From positions 1-64,000 of the forward strand of contig NZ_CANMIO010000003.1 in assembly GCF_947497935.1 (NCBI RefSeq): 64,000 bases of DNA, read 5' to 3'. The translations under genes were made by a program, and so were the position numbers. Source of the DNA: an uncultured Shewanella sp. GTDB taxonomy: Bacteria > Pseudomonadota > Gammaproteobacteria > Enterobacterales > Shewanellaceae. Shown in pieces: positions 51,615 to 61,665 of this stretch; the first letter of the stretch is position 1; every line of letters starts with the position of its first letter. The notes under the pieces were generated by a model. The model was not told the DNA's origin and did not search any database. It saw only the letters and a list, made by a program, of their open reading frames with translations.

Positions 51615-52559
51615 TTAGCTCTGGTTCTTAAAGCTCACTGGTGACTGACGAGACTTATCGACCTCTAGTTTAAAAACATCCGGTCTCGAATAATGCCCGG
51701 CAACATCCAGCGCCCGCTTTGAGCTCGCCGCCTTTTCAACATCAATATCTAACAGTATATGCCCCTTCTCTTTAGACAAGGGGCCAGCCATGATTTCGCC
51801 GCTTGGGGAGACAATGGCCGAATCGCCAGGATTGATCCAGTCTTCATCGGCAGGGTAGAGTCTATCGAGTTCAGGAAAATCTTCTGGCAGATCTTTTCTT
51901 TGCAACGCAACACCACAGTTCAGTACCCAGCATTTCCCCTCTCTGGCAATATGCTGCATAGTGCCAATCCAAGCATCACCGCTGTCATAGGTTGGTGCGA
52001 TATATATTTCTATCCCCTGTGAATACAAGGAGTATCTCGCCAATGGCATGTAATTCTCCCAGCATATTAGGCTACCAATTTTTCCAACTGGTGTAGTCAT
52101 CACATTTAGGCCATGACCATCGCCAAAGCCCCAGACCATACGCTCTGGATTGGTCGGCATAAGTTTACGATGATGATTAACAATTTTCCCTTGGGGATCG
52201 ATAGTGATGGCGGTGTTATAGATGGTGGACTGGCTATTGGCATTATCTCGCTCGTTTAATCCACAAACTAGCGTCACCGCCCTCTCTTTTGCAACGTCAA
52301 GCAAGGGCTTAAGATCATCCGATGATAAATCTACCGAGTTTTGTAGCAAACGCGTATGTAAGGCTTCACTCACCCCCCAGTCCCCCCCAGGTCTTAAGCG
52401 CCATATCCAGGCGGGGTAGCCAGGGATAAATGCCTCAGGAAAAACAATAAGCTCAGCGCCTTTTTCTGATACCGAGTGAACAATTTCAACGGCTTTTTCA
52501 ATCGTAGCTTTTTTGTCTAGCACGCAAGGCGCTTCTTGAATGATTGCGACTTTTTTCAT
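51615..52559 (-). CDS. Nitrilase (carbon-nitrogen hydrolase)
   Basis: 314 residues with the catalytic triad of nitrilases: glutamate in FPEAFIPGYP (E42), lysine in HHRKLMPTN (K132), and cysteine in LICWENYMPLARY (C166). Such enzymes turn organic nitriles into acids and ammonia, or hydrolyse amides. I chose the ATG at 52559 (MKKVAIIQEAP), which has AGGGAG 7 bp before it; an ATG 39 bp upstream would add residues not seen in the family. Single gene. Confidence 0.93.
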   Translation of the reverse strand: MKKVAIIQEAPCVLDKKATIEKAVEIVHSVSEKGAELIVFPEAFIPGYPAWIWRLRPGGDWGVSEALHTRLLQNSVDLSSDDLKPLLDVAKERAVTLVCGLNERDNANSQSTIYNTAITIDPQGKIVNHHRKLMPTNPERMVWGFGDGHGLNVMTTPVGKIGSLICWENYMPLARYSLYSQGIEIYIAPTYDSGDAWIGTMQHIAREGKCWVLNCGVALQRKDLPEDFPELDRLYPADEDWINPGDSAIVSPSGEIMAGPLSKEKGHILLDIDVEKAASSKRALDVAGHYSRPDVFKLEVDKSRQSPVSFKNQS

Positions 52560-52974
52560 GATTTGCTCCCTTCCATTGAACAGTTGAGTTAATGCCATTT
52601 CATCGCTCCCATAGCAGGATGAGCTCCAGAAAATGTAAACTCGTGATCAGATGCCATATTCAAGTTTAGCTTAATCGAAGCAGACAGCTTGCCTGTCCAC
52701 TCCTAGTCCAAGTCCAAGCATAGTCATAACCGATGCACCTATAATGAATGACATAATGAAGCGTAGATAAAGTGATAAAGGCAAACCTTCGCGACATGTC
52801 TATAGGCTGCTGTTGTGCTTAATTTTTAATAAGTTAAAGCGAATAGTTATCACTCATTAGTCTGTTGAGACAAAACAAAGCCAATAAATTCCACTTAATC
52901 ACGAAATCCATAGGTGACAGAACCCCTACAAATGATAAAATAGCGCCCATTCAACTCAAATTTGGACACCGGTA
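52560..52974. other. Divergent region nitrilase / proS
   Basis: 415 bp without a supported gene. No T-run hairpin or repeat seen; it should hold the promoters of both genes. Confidence 0.5.
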
Positions 52975-54687
52975 ATGCGCGTAAGCAAGTACCTGCTATC
53001 AACTCAAAAAGAAACTCCTGCCAACGCAGAAGTCGTTAGTCATCAGTTAATGTTACGTGCGGGTATGATCCGTCGTAATGCATCGGGCTTATACAGCTGG
53101 TTGCCGACAGGTTTGCGTGTACTACGTAAAATCGAAGCGATTGTTCGTGAAGAAATGAACAAAGCTGGCTCAGTTGAAATTCTTATGCCTATGGTTCAAC
53201 CAGCTGATCTTTGGGTTGAAACGGGTCGTTTTGAAAAGTTTGGTCCTGAACTGCTTCGTTTCCAAGACCGCCACAACCGTGACTTCGTACTTGGCCCAAC
53301 CCACGAAGAAGTGATCACTGACATCGTGCGTAAAGAGGTTAACTCATACAAGCAGTTACCACTTAACCTATACCAAATTCAAACCAAATTCCGTGATGAA
53401 GTTCGTCCACGTTTTGGTGTGATGCGTTCACGTGAATTCTTGATGAAAGATGCTTATTCTTTCCATATCGATCAAGAAACCATGGATGAAACCTATGAAG
53501 CGATGTTCCAAGCTTATAGCAACATTCTTACTCGCTTAGGCCTAGCCTTCCGCCCAGTTATGGCTGATACAGGTTCTATCGGTGGCAGTATGTCACACGA
53601 GTTCCACGTTTTAGCTAACAGCGGTGAAGACTTGATCGCTTACTCAACTGAAAGTGATTACGCAGCCAACATTGAAAAATGTGAAGCGCCACTGCCAACT
53701 GAAACTCGTCAAGCCGCAACCAGCGAAATGACCTTAGTTGACACACCAAACGCTAAAACGATTGCTGAACTTGTAGAACAGCACGGTATTGCGATTGAGA
53801 AAACAGTTAAAACACTTATCGTTAAAGGTGCGACTGAAGAAGCGCCATTAGTGGCTATCGTTATTCGTGGCGACCACGAGCTAAACGAAGTGAAAGCTGA
53901 AAAACTAGATGCAGTATTAGCACCATTTGAGTTTGCTGATGAAGCAGCTATCCGTGATGCGGTTGGCGCAGGCACGGGTTCTATCGGTCCTGTTGGCCTA
54001 AACATGCCTGTATTTGTTGACCACAGCGTTAGCATCATGAGCGACTTTGGCGCGGGTGCAAACCAAGATGGCAAGCATTACTTCGGTATTAACTGGGAGC
54101 GCGATCTTCCAGAGGCGCAAGCATTCGATCTACGTAACATCATCGAAGGTGAGCCTAGCCCATGTGGTAAAGGGACTATCGCATTACTTCGTGGTATCGA
54201 AGTCGGTCACATCTTCCAGTTAGGCACTAACTACTCTGAAGCGATGAACGCTAACGTACTAGATCAAAACGGTAAGTCACAGACGCTACTTATGGGCTGT
54301 TACGGTGTGGGCGTAAGCCGTATGGTTGCTGCTGCAATTGAGCAAAACAATGATGACCGCGGTATTATCTGGCCTGAAGCGATTGCACCGTTCACTGTTG
54401 GTATTTTGCCAATGAACATGCACAAATCGCATCGCGTTAAAGATATCGCAGAGCAGCTATATCAAGACCTAAACGATGCCGGCATGGAAGTGATGTTTGA
54501 TGACCGTAAAGAACGCCCAGGCGTGATGTTTGCGGATATGGAGCTGATTGGTATTCCACACGTTGTGGTTATTGGTGATCGTAACATCGATAACGGCATG
54601 TTCGAATACAAGAATCGTCGCACCGGTGAGAAGCAAGATATTCCACTAGACCAAATCGTTGAGTTCTTAAAAGCGCAACAAGCTTAA
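52975..54687 (+). CDS. proS: Prolyl-tRNA synthetase (bacterial type)
   Basis: 570 residues. Class II motifs: [54 protein letters not shown], and near the C-terminus [17 protein letters not shown]. The inserted editing (YbaK-like) domain spans about residues 225-400 ([20 protein letters not shown]). It lies close to trmO and rcsF, as in E. coli. A terminator follows 34 bp after the stop. Confidence 0.97.
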   Translation: MRVSKYLLSTQKETPANAEVVSHQLMLRAGMIRRNASGLYSWLPTGLRVLRKIEAIVREEMNKAGSVEILMPMVQPADLWVETGRFEKFGPELLRFQDRHNRDFVLGPTHEEVITDIVRKEVNSYKQLPLNLYQIQTKFRDEVRPRFGVMRSREFLMKDAYSFHIDQETMDETYEAMFQAYSNILTRLGLAFRPVMADTGSIGGSMSHEFHVLANSGEDLIAYSTESDYAANIEKCEAPLPTETRQAATSEMTLVDTPNAKTIAELVEQHGIAIEKTVKTLIVKGATEEAPLVAIVIRGDHELNEVKAEKLDAVLAPFEFADEAAIRDAVGAGTGSIGPVGLNMPVFVDHSVSIMSDFGAGANQDGKHYFGINWERDLPEAQAFDLRNIIEGEPSPCGKGTIALLRGIEVGHIFQLGTNYSEAMNANVLDQNGKSQTLLMGCYGVGVSRMVAAAIEQNNDDRGIIWPEAIAPFTVGILPMNMHKSHRVKDIAEQLYQDLNDAGMEVMFDDRKERPGVMFADMELIGIPHVVVIGDRNIDNGMFEYKNRRTGEKQDIPLDQIVEFLKAQQA

Positions 54688-54720
54688 TCGCGGGTTCGCT
54701 AAACAGCTAGCTAGAACACG

Positions 54721-54752
54721 AAAAACGCCGATGACATCATCGGCGTTTTTTT
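54721..54752 (+). terminator. Terminator after proS
   Basis: Stem AAAAACGCCGATG/CATCGGCGTTTTT with a small loop and seven T. Confidence 0.93.
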
Positions 54753-54901
54753 ATGTCAATATATCCGCATAAACTCCCCCCAATTACAAATTTGTTTGAG
54801 TTTCGCACTAACGACTTGAAGATCCTTGTGTACTCACATATTCTAAAAATAAGCAGTTGTTTTGAATAAGTTTTAGTTTTCAACCGATAAGGAGCGTCGA
54901 A

Positions 54902-56026
54902 TTGCCAAATAAAACGGCCTTAGTATTGGGCGGTGGTGGCGCTAGGGCCGCCTACCAAGTTGGAGTACTCAAGGCGATAGTGCAGTTTTATCCTCGCAAC
55001 CATGGCATTCCGTTTAGGATTATCTGTGGTACTTCCGCAGGTGCTATTAACGCCACCTCTATCGCGACCCATGCATCTTGCTTCCACTTAGGTGTACGTA
55101 AACTTGAATGGGTATGGCGACACATTCATGCTCGAAAAGTCTATCAAGCATCGATTCTTGGCGTACTAAATCACTTAAGTAAAATGGCCTTAAAAGGCTT
55201 GCAGAGTGATGGTGCCTCTAGCAGTCCTGGCAGCCTATTTAATAGCGACCCTTTAAGAAAGTTACTCAACGACTTAATTAGCTTTGAGCGAATAGACCGT
55301 AATATTACTAGCGGCGCACTCGAAGCCGTTAGTCTCGACACCTCATGCTATAACAACTCCCGCTCGGTCACTTTTTTTCAGGCGAACCCTCACGTGGAGA
55401 ATTGGCAAAGAGATAGACGGCATGGCTTGCGTACTCGCTTAAATACCGATCATCTACTAGCAAGCTCGGCTATCCCTATGGTATTTCCCTCAGTGCGTTT
55501 AAATCAGGAATACTACGGTGATGGCTCAGTACATCAGTTAGCGCCACTGAGCAGCCCAATTCATTTGGGAGCTGAAAAAATCATGGTGATTAACCTTGAG
55601 AGCCCCCATAAAATTCAACCCAAAGAGCTTGAGCACCATCCAAAGACTGCGACGATAGCCGGTCACCTACTCGACACTATTTTCTCTGATACACTCAATA
55701 GCGATCTCGAAAGGCTGGAACGGATCAATAACACCCTAGATTTGATCCCAGAAGAAAGTAAAAGCAAATTAGCGCTTAAAAATATTGAAACCTTAGTGAT
55801 TAAGCCCAGTGAAGATCTCAGCGCGATGGCATCTCGCTACTTTCAAGATATGCCGTTCGCCATTAAATCAATGATGAAGGTGCTTGGAATAAACGAGCAC
55901 TCCGATTCGAGTATTGTTTCTTATCTACTGTTTGAGCAAGGCTACTGCAGTGCCTTAATAGAATTGGGCTATGAAGATGCTATGTGTCAGATTGATGAGA
56001 TTAAGCATTTTTTTAATATCAATTAA
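54902..56026 (+). CDS. Patatin-like phospholipase
   Basis: 374 residues. The oxyanion loop GGGGARAAYQVG (residues 10-21), nucleophile motif GTSAG (serine 45) and the DG of the Ser-Asp dyad (YYGDGSVHQLAP) are all present, so the enzyme should be active on acyl lipids. It starts with TTG at 54902, with AAGGAG about 8 bp before it. No signal peptide is seen, so it may act at the inner membrane. Confidence 0.92.
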   Translation: MPNKTALVLGGGGARAAYQVGVLKAIVQFYPRNHGIPFRIICGTSAGAINATSIATHASCFHLGVRKLEWVWRHIHARKVYQASILGVLNHLSKMALKGLQSDGASSSPGSLFNSDPLRKLLNDLISFERIDRNITSGALEAVSLDTSCYNNSRSVTFFQANPHVENWQRDRRHGLRTRLNTDHLLASSAIPMVFPSVRLNQEYYGDGSVHQLAPLSSPIHLGAEKIMVINLESPHKIQPKELEHHPKTATIAGHLLDTIFSDTLNSDLERLERINNTLDLIPEESKSKLALKNIETLVIKPSEDLSAMASRYFQDMPFAIKSMMKVLGINEHSDSSIVSYLLFEQGYCSALIELGYEDAMCQIDEIKHFFNIN

Positions 56027-56036
56027 TATTAGAAAA

Positions 56037-56765
56037 TCAATTGACGTTAGAGTTAGCTTCCTGTGCCAACAGCACGTTCACCACACTCTTGCCCCAGTCT
56101 TTATAGATCAATTCTCCTGGATGAAAGCCATCCGTTGCCATTGCATCACAATTAAGTTGATGACCAAAATCTAACAGGGTAAATCTTGGTTCTTGCCGTG
56201 CATAGCGCAGTAACTGTCGATTGAAGGCCTGGCTGCGTTGACCTAGAAACCAACGCAATGGCTGGGGCAGTACAGGGAAATCTCCCATAGGCGGCACCCG
56301 TGTCAGTATTAAGTGCCGACAGTTCAGTTCTTGAATGATGAGATCGATTAAGGCTTGCTGTTGTCTTATCCATTTATTGACGGTTAATGGGCTTAGGACA
56401 TCATTTACGCCAAGCGAGACGACAACAGCCTCAAAGCGCATGTCCCCCTGCTTAGCTAACGCTTGTTGTAACATATCAATGGTTTGCGCTGTGTTATACC
56501 CTGATTTTGCCAGTAATCGCCAATCAACCTGATAACGCTTGGCAAGCGCGCTTACTACCACCCCAGCTAATGCCTGCTGCTGACTCGCGACGCCGACTCC
56601 AGCAGCAGCACTGTCACCCAAAATCAGTACCGATAATCCAGCGCCACTTCCCACCGCCCCTTCTCTAGGCCCTGCAGCTTCAGGTAATTTCGGGGTGTTT
56701 TTCTTAACTTTATGGCCTTGTAAAAACAAGAAGGGGGCCAACAAGATAAAAAAGAGATAATGCAC
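56037..56765 (-). CDS. SGNH/GDSL-family esterase
   Basis: 242 residues with an N-terminal hydrophobic segment (YLFFILLAPFLFLQG), the catalytic serine in ILGDSAAAGVG (block I), GVNDVLSP (block III) and the histidine in DGFHPGELIY (block V). These hydrolyse esters or deacetylate; substrate unknown. It is convergent with the patatin gene, with only 10 bp between stops. Confidence 0.9.
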   Translation of the reverse strand: MHYLFFILLAPFLFLQGHKVKKNTPKLPEAAGPREGAVGSGAGLSVLILGDSAAAGVGVASQQQALAGVVVSALAKRYQVDWRLLAKSGYNTAQTIDMLQQALAKQGDMRFEAVVVSLGVNDVLSPLTVNKWIRQQQALIDLIIQELNCRHLILTRVPPMGDFPVLPQPLRWFLGQRSQAFNRQLLRYARQEPRFTLLDFGHQLNCDAMATDGFHPGELIYKDWGKSVVNVLLAQEANSNVN

Positions 56766-56864
56766 GACTTCACTCCTTGGGCTTGCAGCAACGAGAGTTT
56801 AGCTACGTCTATTCGATAACCGTTAATTATAGCGACATTTAGCTATACCGGCGTAAAGTGCGAC

Positions 56865-58814
56865 TTAACCTTGCAATAAATATATCTCTGCTTTTTCCAT
56901 GCGCCTAGGCTTGCCTAGCAAGATAAGAATATCACCTGGTTTTATTTGCCAATCTAGTTCCGGATTCTCGACTTCTGCACCGGCTCGCCTTACCGCTCTT
57001 AACTCCACCCTGAGTTTCTCCCAAGGGATCTGAGATAAGGTTTGCCCCACCGCATTAGCGCCTTTCGGTAAAGCAACCGCATGCAATAACTCCAAAGTAA
57101 AATCGGTTTCGGCTCCTGAAAAAAAGCCGTGTAGGTATTGATAATGGTTTCGCCGCTCTGATTCGAGGCGCTTTAAAATTCGCGCCAAGGGCACACCACA
57201 CTGATAAAGCACCTGCGACACCAACATCAAGCTACCTTCCAGTGTTTCAGGGATAACTTGGCTGGCACCCGCCTGTTCTAACTCTTCCATTCCTGAGTCA
57301 TCACGGGTGCGGACGAGAATTTTAGCTTCTGGAGCAAGTTGCCTACATAGAGGCAAGACCTCTTCGAGTATTCGCTCGCTACTGAAGGTCAGTACGATAA
57401 GCTTTGCATCACGGATCTTGGCCTGCTTAAGGATACTTCTCTTGCAGACATCCCCAAAATAAACAGGCTCTCCCGCCGTTCTCGCCTCCGAGACCCTTTT
57501 GGGGTCAAGATCTAGGACTAAATAAGGGATGGCTTCTGTTTTCATAAATCTTGCTATGGTTTGGCCGACGCGGCCATAACCTAAGATTAAAACCAGATCC
57601 CCTTTACTATCTATTTGTACATTGAGTGGCTCGCTATTATCAGCCTTTGGCTTTAACCCTTGGAGCATTCTGGCAATATCCACGCTATGACGCACCAACC
57701 AAGGTGCTAACGCCATAGATAACACCGCTACCATCACCAGCATGGTACTAATTTTAGCATCGAGTAATTGATAATTGACAGCCAATGCCAATACTACAAA
57801 GCTGAACTCTCCCACCTGCGCCAAAGTCAGTGCCGCTGCCACCGAAGAGCGAAATGACTCTTTTGCAAACCTGAGTAATGAAAAGATGATAAGTGACTTA
57901 CCTAAGATAACGGCAATCAGAATTAAGATAATTTGCCACCAAAACTGCGCCACTAGCCTAAAGTCCAGTAACATACCTATGGAGATGAAAAACAGCCCCA
58001 TCAATAGATCTCTAAAGGGGCGAATATCGGCCTCAAGCTGACGTCGATACTGACTCTCCCCAAGTAGCATACCCGCCATAAAGGCACCCAATGCCATAGA
58101 TAAGCCCAACCACTGCGTGATTGCACCTGTCACTAAGGCAACGACTAAGGTCGACAACACGAACAACTCGTTAGAGCGTGAGCGCGCCACCTCATCGAAT
58201 AACTTAGGCAGGGCCCACTTACCAAACGCCATCAAGGCAACAAAGGCGAGAACCCCTTTAAGTAAACCATAAACCACATCGCTCCACATCAAGGCGTCAC
58301 CATCGCTAGCCAAGATGGGCATAAGAATTAACAGTGGAACGACGGCAATATCTTGAAATAACAGCACGCTGACGGACAGCTCACCATGACGGCGCCTCAG
58401 CCAGCCCTGCTCATTGAGGAGTTTAAGCACAATCGCAGTGGAAGAAAGTGCGATTGCAGAGCCCACGATAACAGACTCGGTTACGCTAAGATTACATAAT
58501 AGAGCGATTCCCGTACTCAAAATCGTGGTCACAACGACTTGAGCGCTACCTAAACCAAATACTGTACGGCGCATAGCCCAAAGCCTTGGTACTGAAAACT
58601 CAAGTCCTAAGCTAAACATTAGCAATACGACGCCGAGTTCAGCAACCGACTGCATCTGATGCTGAGTAAACCAATGAAAACCACTTGGACCGCTTATCAC
58701 CCCTGTCACCAGATAGGCCAAGATAGCTGGCAATTCGGCACGCCTTAATATGGCAATTGAAACAATAGCAATGACCAGCATCAGCAATATTTGAATCAGA
58801 AAGCTGTGTTCCAT
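56865..58814 (-). CDS. CPA2-family cation/proton antiporter with TrkA domains
   Basis: 649 residues: about 12 membrane helices (residues 1-380), then an RCK/TrkA-N domain with the nucleotide loop GYGRVGQTIARF, and a TrkA-C domain at the end (GANAVGQTLSQIPWEKLRVE). This is the KefB/KefC/YbaL architecture, a potassium efflux or proton-exchange system gated by nucleotide; no KefF/KefG partner gene is adjacent. Confidence 0.93.
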   Translation of the reverse strand: MEHSFLIQILLMLVIAIVSIAILRRAELPAILAYLVTGVISGPSGFHWFTQHQMQSVAELGVVLLMFSLGLEFSVPRLWAMRRTVFGLGSAQVVVTTILSTGIALLCNLSVTESVIVGSAIALSSTAIVLKLLNEQGWLRRRHGELSVSVLLFQDIAVVPLLILMPILASDGDALMWSDVVYGLLKGVLAFVALMAFGKWALPKLFDEVARSRSNELFVLSTLVVALVTGAITQWLGLSMALGAFMAGMLLGESQYRRQLEADIRPFRDLLMGLFFISIGMLLDFRLVAQFWWQIILILIAVILGKSLIIFSLLRFAKESFRSSVAAALTLAQVGEFSFVVLALAVNYQLLDAKISTMLVMVAVLSMALAPWLVRHSVDIARMLQGLKPKADNSEPLNVQIDSKGDLVLILGYGRVGQTIARFMKTEAIPYLVLDLDPKRVSEARTAGEPVYFGDVCKRSILKQAKIRDAKLIVLTFSSERILEEVLPLCRQLAPEAKILVRTRDDSGMEELEQAGASQVIPETLEGSLMLVSQVLYQCGVPLARILKRLESERRNHYQYLHGFFSGAETDFTLELLHAVALPKGANAVGQTLSQIPWEKLRVELRAVRRAGAEVENPELDWQIKPGDILILLGKPRRMEKAEIYLLQG

Positions 58815-59295
58815 GCGTGCGGTGTACTCCTTAGCCCATCGATATCCGTCAAAATATCGACACCAATGTTTTTCATCCGATTAACTAGAGATTAACCGAA
58901 TGACAAATAAAGACAAATGATTATTGCTATCACACCTATTTCAGCCTGCTCCAGATGCTGTTGCTAGTTCAAGTTCAATACCGTTGAAATAAGGAATAAT
59001 TACAGTGAAAGCTAATTTATGCGATTAAACGAAGTCAAACTCTGCCTAAAAGACCAATTAATGAGTCTCAAGTTGCCATCAACTCTCGGGTTGACCACGC
59101 TTGCCGAACTCGACTTCAACGCTTGGGTCAACACAGAATGGGGAAATCGGACTCGTTAAGGACTAGCCAATTAGCCTGTAAAGGCTACCTCAAACCACAA
59201 ATAAACAACCAACGACAGTTATAAGGCACGATTTTTGCTTATTAAATAAGGTAAGTCATATTGACGCTGTAACAAAAACACTGGGAGAAAAACCA
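58815..59295. other. Intergenic region with one doubtful small frame
   Basis: 481 bp. Between 59019 and 59159 there is an ATG-to-stop frame of 46 codons (MRLNEVKLCLKDQLMSLKLP...); it lacks a clear ribosome site, so it is listed separately at low confidence. Otherwise nothing seen. Confidence 0.5.
59019..59159 (+). CDS. Doubtful small protein (46 aa)
   Basis: The frame encodes an N-terminal amphipathic helix-like segment and a polar end (LAELDFNAWVNTEWGNRTR). The composition looks protein-like, but there is no ribosome site before the ATG (GTGAAAG stands 14 bp upstream). It could be a remnant of a longer gene. Confidence 0.2.
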   Translation: MRLNEVKLCLKDQLMSLKLPSTLGLTTLAELDFNAWVNTEWGNRTR

Positions 59296-60177
59296 ATGGA
59301 ACTTGGCTTAGCAACAGAGTTCTTCCCTATCAAGTATCGCCAACAGACTGAGATAGGAATGTCGACGTCGTTGGATATAGATCTTGTCAATATTATTCAG
59401 CAACTGCATAAACACTTAGATCCTAGGACAGTGTTTGCCTGCTTTGGCCAGATTATGGGACAACATTTGCCGCTCTATGGTGTGCGTCTAACTTATAAAC
59501 AATACCAGTTTCATTGGGGTCAGCCGCATGGCTATGACTTCGAGCAAAAACTGACCTTTGCCGACCATCAAGTTATCATTAACTATAATCTAAAAAGTAC
59601 CTTGGTGCCGTCGCAAACCTTAATGTTGAATCAGCTCAAAGATCTAGTCTTACAGCCACTTATTAACGCCATTCAATATCAAGAGATGTCTCAACAAGCC
59701 ATGTATGATGCTCTCACTAAGCTAGGCAATCGACATTACTATCAACAATCTCTAAAAAAGGAGATTGCTCGGGCTAAGCGTAACCAAGGTAGTTTTTCTC
59801 TCATCATCTTGGATTTAGACAATTTTAAACAACTCAATGATGATTTTGGCCATCAGTTAGGTGACAGTGCTTTAATTGAATTTGCCGACATGCTCAATGC
59901 CACGATAAGAGACACTGACCAAGCATTTAGGATTGGCGGGGATGAATTTACTTTGTTGGTTCAAGCCGATGTTGATGAGGCTAGAATTTTATGCAATAGG
60001 ATCCTCACTGCGCTTGTCAATCATCACAGCTTAGATAAGTATCAAGTAAGTACCAGTATGGGGGTTACCCAGTGGCGGGATAATGATACAGAGAAAAGCC
60101 TATATCAGCGAGCCGATAATGCCTTATATGAAGCCAAAGCGGCAGGTCGACAATGCTACCAAATTTGTGCCGCTTAA
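59296..60177 (+). CDS. Diguanylate cyclase (GGDEF)
   Basis: 293 residues. A ~125-residue N-terminal sensory region of no recognised family precedes the GGDEF domain (about 135-290). The active site GGDEF (214-218) and the inhibitory site RDTD (205-208), five residues before it, are intact, as are DALTKLGNRHYY and LDLDNFKQLND. It should make cyclic di-GMP from GTP with product inhibition. GGGAG stands before the ATG. No EAL domain. Confidence 0.95.
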   Translation: MELGLATEFFPIKYRQQTEIGMSTSLDIDLVNIIQQLHKHLDPRTVFACFGQIMGQHLPLYGVRLTYKQYQFHWGQPHGYDFEQKLTFADHQVIINYNLKSTLVPSQTLMLNQLKDLVLQPLINAIQYQEMSQQAMYDALTKLGNRHYYQQSLKKEIARAKRNQGSFSLIILDLDNFKQLNDDFGHQLGDSALIEFADMLNATIRDTDQAFRIGGDEFTLLVQADVDEARILCNRILTALVNHHSLDKYQVSTSMGVTQWRDNDTEKSLYQRADNALYEAKAAGRQCYQICAA

Positions 60178-60219
60178 TCGGTGTCAGATGGCTTGAGGAT
60201 TCTAGACAGAGTCAACTGC

Positions 60220-61632
60220 TCACTCAAGCGTATCTAGACTTAGCTTGAGTCCCAAGGCGTGCTCACTGGCTAAATAGGATTTCTCTATCCAGTAGCCACA
60301 AGCGGCGACGAGTTTGCCGTCATAACACAGTAGCGGGACTCGCCCACGCTCCCAAGGGGGTAATTCGAGTTCTTGCCACAACTTCTTTAGCTCGCGCCCC
60401 TTACTACGGTTATGGGGCTGACATCGCGTACTACCAGGCAATGCAAACACAATAGAAACCACCTCTGAGTCAGTTGGTATTCTAAGTCGAGCTCCAGTAG
60501 TACTGGTTTGCGCAGAGAGATGGCGACCGGTTGGCAACGCAACTTCACCACTCAATAACACTTGGATATTGCTAAGTGTTAATGCGGAATAGGCATTTTT
60601 TGTTTTATGCTGCATCAAGCTTGGCGATAAAAAATAACCATTTCGCTTAAAGCGCCGAATAACAACATCTGCGAGCCGAATCTCCACACTCGCATCCGCC
60701 TTCGCCTCTAATAACTGAGTTAAGATCTGCTCACCTTGCACCTTAGAGGGTGGCGCAAAACCTAACGACTCCATATGACCACGTAGCAACAGTGATTGCC
60801 AAGCTTTTGAGAAAGTTGCAAGCTTGTCTAAATCTAGGGTGCACTCCCCCGCTTTTTGGCGCTGAAGTTGCGGTAACCTAAGTGCAGTCTCTTCATCGAT
60901 AACAGATTGCTGCAGTGCACATAACTCGGCGCTGCGACTTGCCGTTGCCGCAATGGCACTCCAGCGCTGTTTTAATGTGGGAATGACCTCTAAACGAAGA
61001 AAGTTTCTGTCGTACTTATCGTCAAAATTACTTTCATCTTCAATATGGGCAATTTTGTGTTGTTTTGCGTAGGCTTCAATCTCTGCTTTACTGAAATCCA
61101 GCAGGGGCCTTATCAGCCAATTCTCTTGCTCAAAACGCTGCACCTTGCCCATGGCGGCTAACCCTTTAGGGCCCAGGCCTCGCTTCAATGCTAGCAGAAC
61201 GGTTTCGAGCTGATCGTCTTGATGGTGCGCCGTCATTAACACATCACCTTGTTCCAGCTCCGATAACAAGGCCTGATAACGAACAGTGCGCGCCTGAGCC
61301 TCGACGCTCACCCGTGGGGCGAGCTTAACTTCGACTCGTTTAATCGCGCAGTCAAGTCCGTAGTGCTGCGCCTGAGTTCGACAGTGCTCGACCCAAGTGT
61401 TGGCATTGGAGCTTAAGCCGTGATGAACATGGACCAGAATGCACACAACATCTAAATTGGCTTTAGCGAACTGTGACAGACCATGAGCCAGAATTTCTGA
61501 GTCAACACCGCCACTGTATGCCAGTACCAGCTTACGCTTTTTCAGACAAGCTTGTTTATCCGCTAACTCTGTTTCCACTGAACGCTGAGGTAGTAGCTTA
61601 ATACACTCCGAAATAGAGGCGGCAATATTCAT
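60220..61632 (-). CDS. tilS: tRNA(Ile)-lysidine synthase
   Basis: 470 residues. The N-terminal ATP-pyrophosphatase loop SGGVDS (40-45) and the segment MTAHHQDDQLETVLLALKRG fit TilS, which converts C34 of tRNA-Ile2 to lysidine so that it reads AUA. Central part and C-terminal domain (RCQPHNRSKGRELKKLWQEL then VPPWERGRVPLLCYDG-like) complete it. It starts 33 bp after the end of dnaE. Confidence 0.95.
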   Translation of the reverse strand: MNIAASISECIKLLPQRSVETELADKQACLKKRKLVLAYSGGVDSEILAHGLSQFAKANLDVVCILVHVHHGLSSNANTWVEHCRTQAQHYGLDCAIKRVEVKLAPRVSVEAQARTVRYQALLSELEQGDVLMTAHHQDDQLETVLLALKRGLGPKGLAAMGKVQRFEQENWLIRPLLDFSKAEIEAYAKQHKIAHIEDESNFDDKYDRNFLRLEVIPTLKQRWSAIAATASRSAELCALQQSVIDEETALRLPQLQRQKAGECTLDLDKLATFSKAWQSLLLRGHMESLGFAPPSKVQGEQILTQLLEAKADASVEIRLADVVIRRFKRNGYFLSPSLMQHKTKNAYSALTLSNIQVLLSGEVALPTGRHLSAQTSTTGARLRIPTDSEVVSIVFALPGSTRCQPHNRSKGRELKKLWQELELPPWERGRVPLLCYDGKLVAACGYWIEKSYLASEHALGLKLSLDTLE

Positions 61633-61665
61633 TTAAAAACTGTTTACCTTAAAGTAGTGCTCATC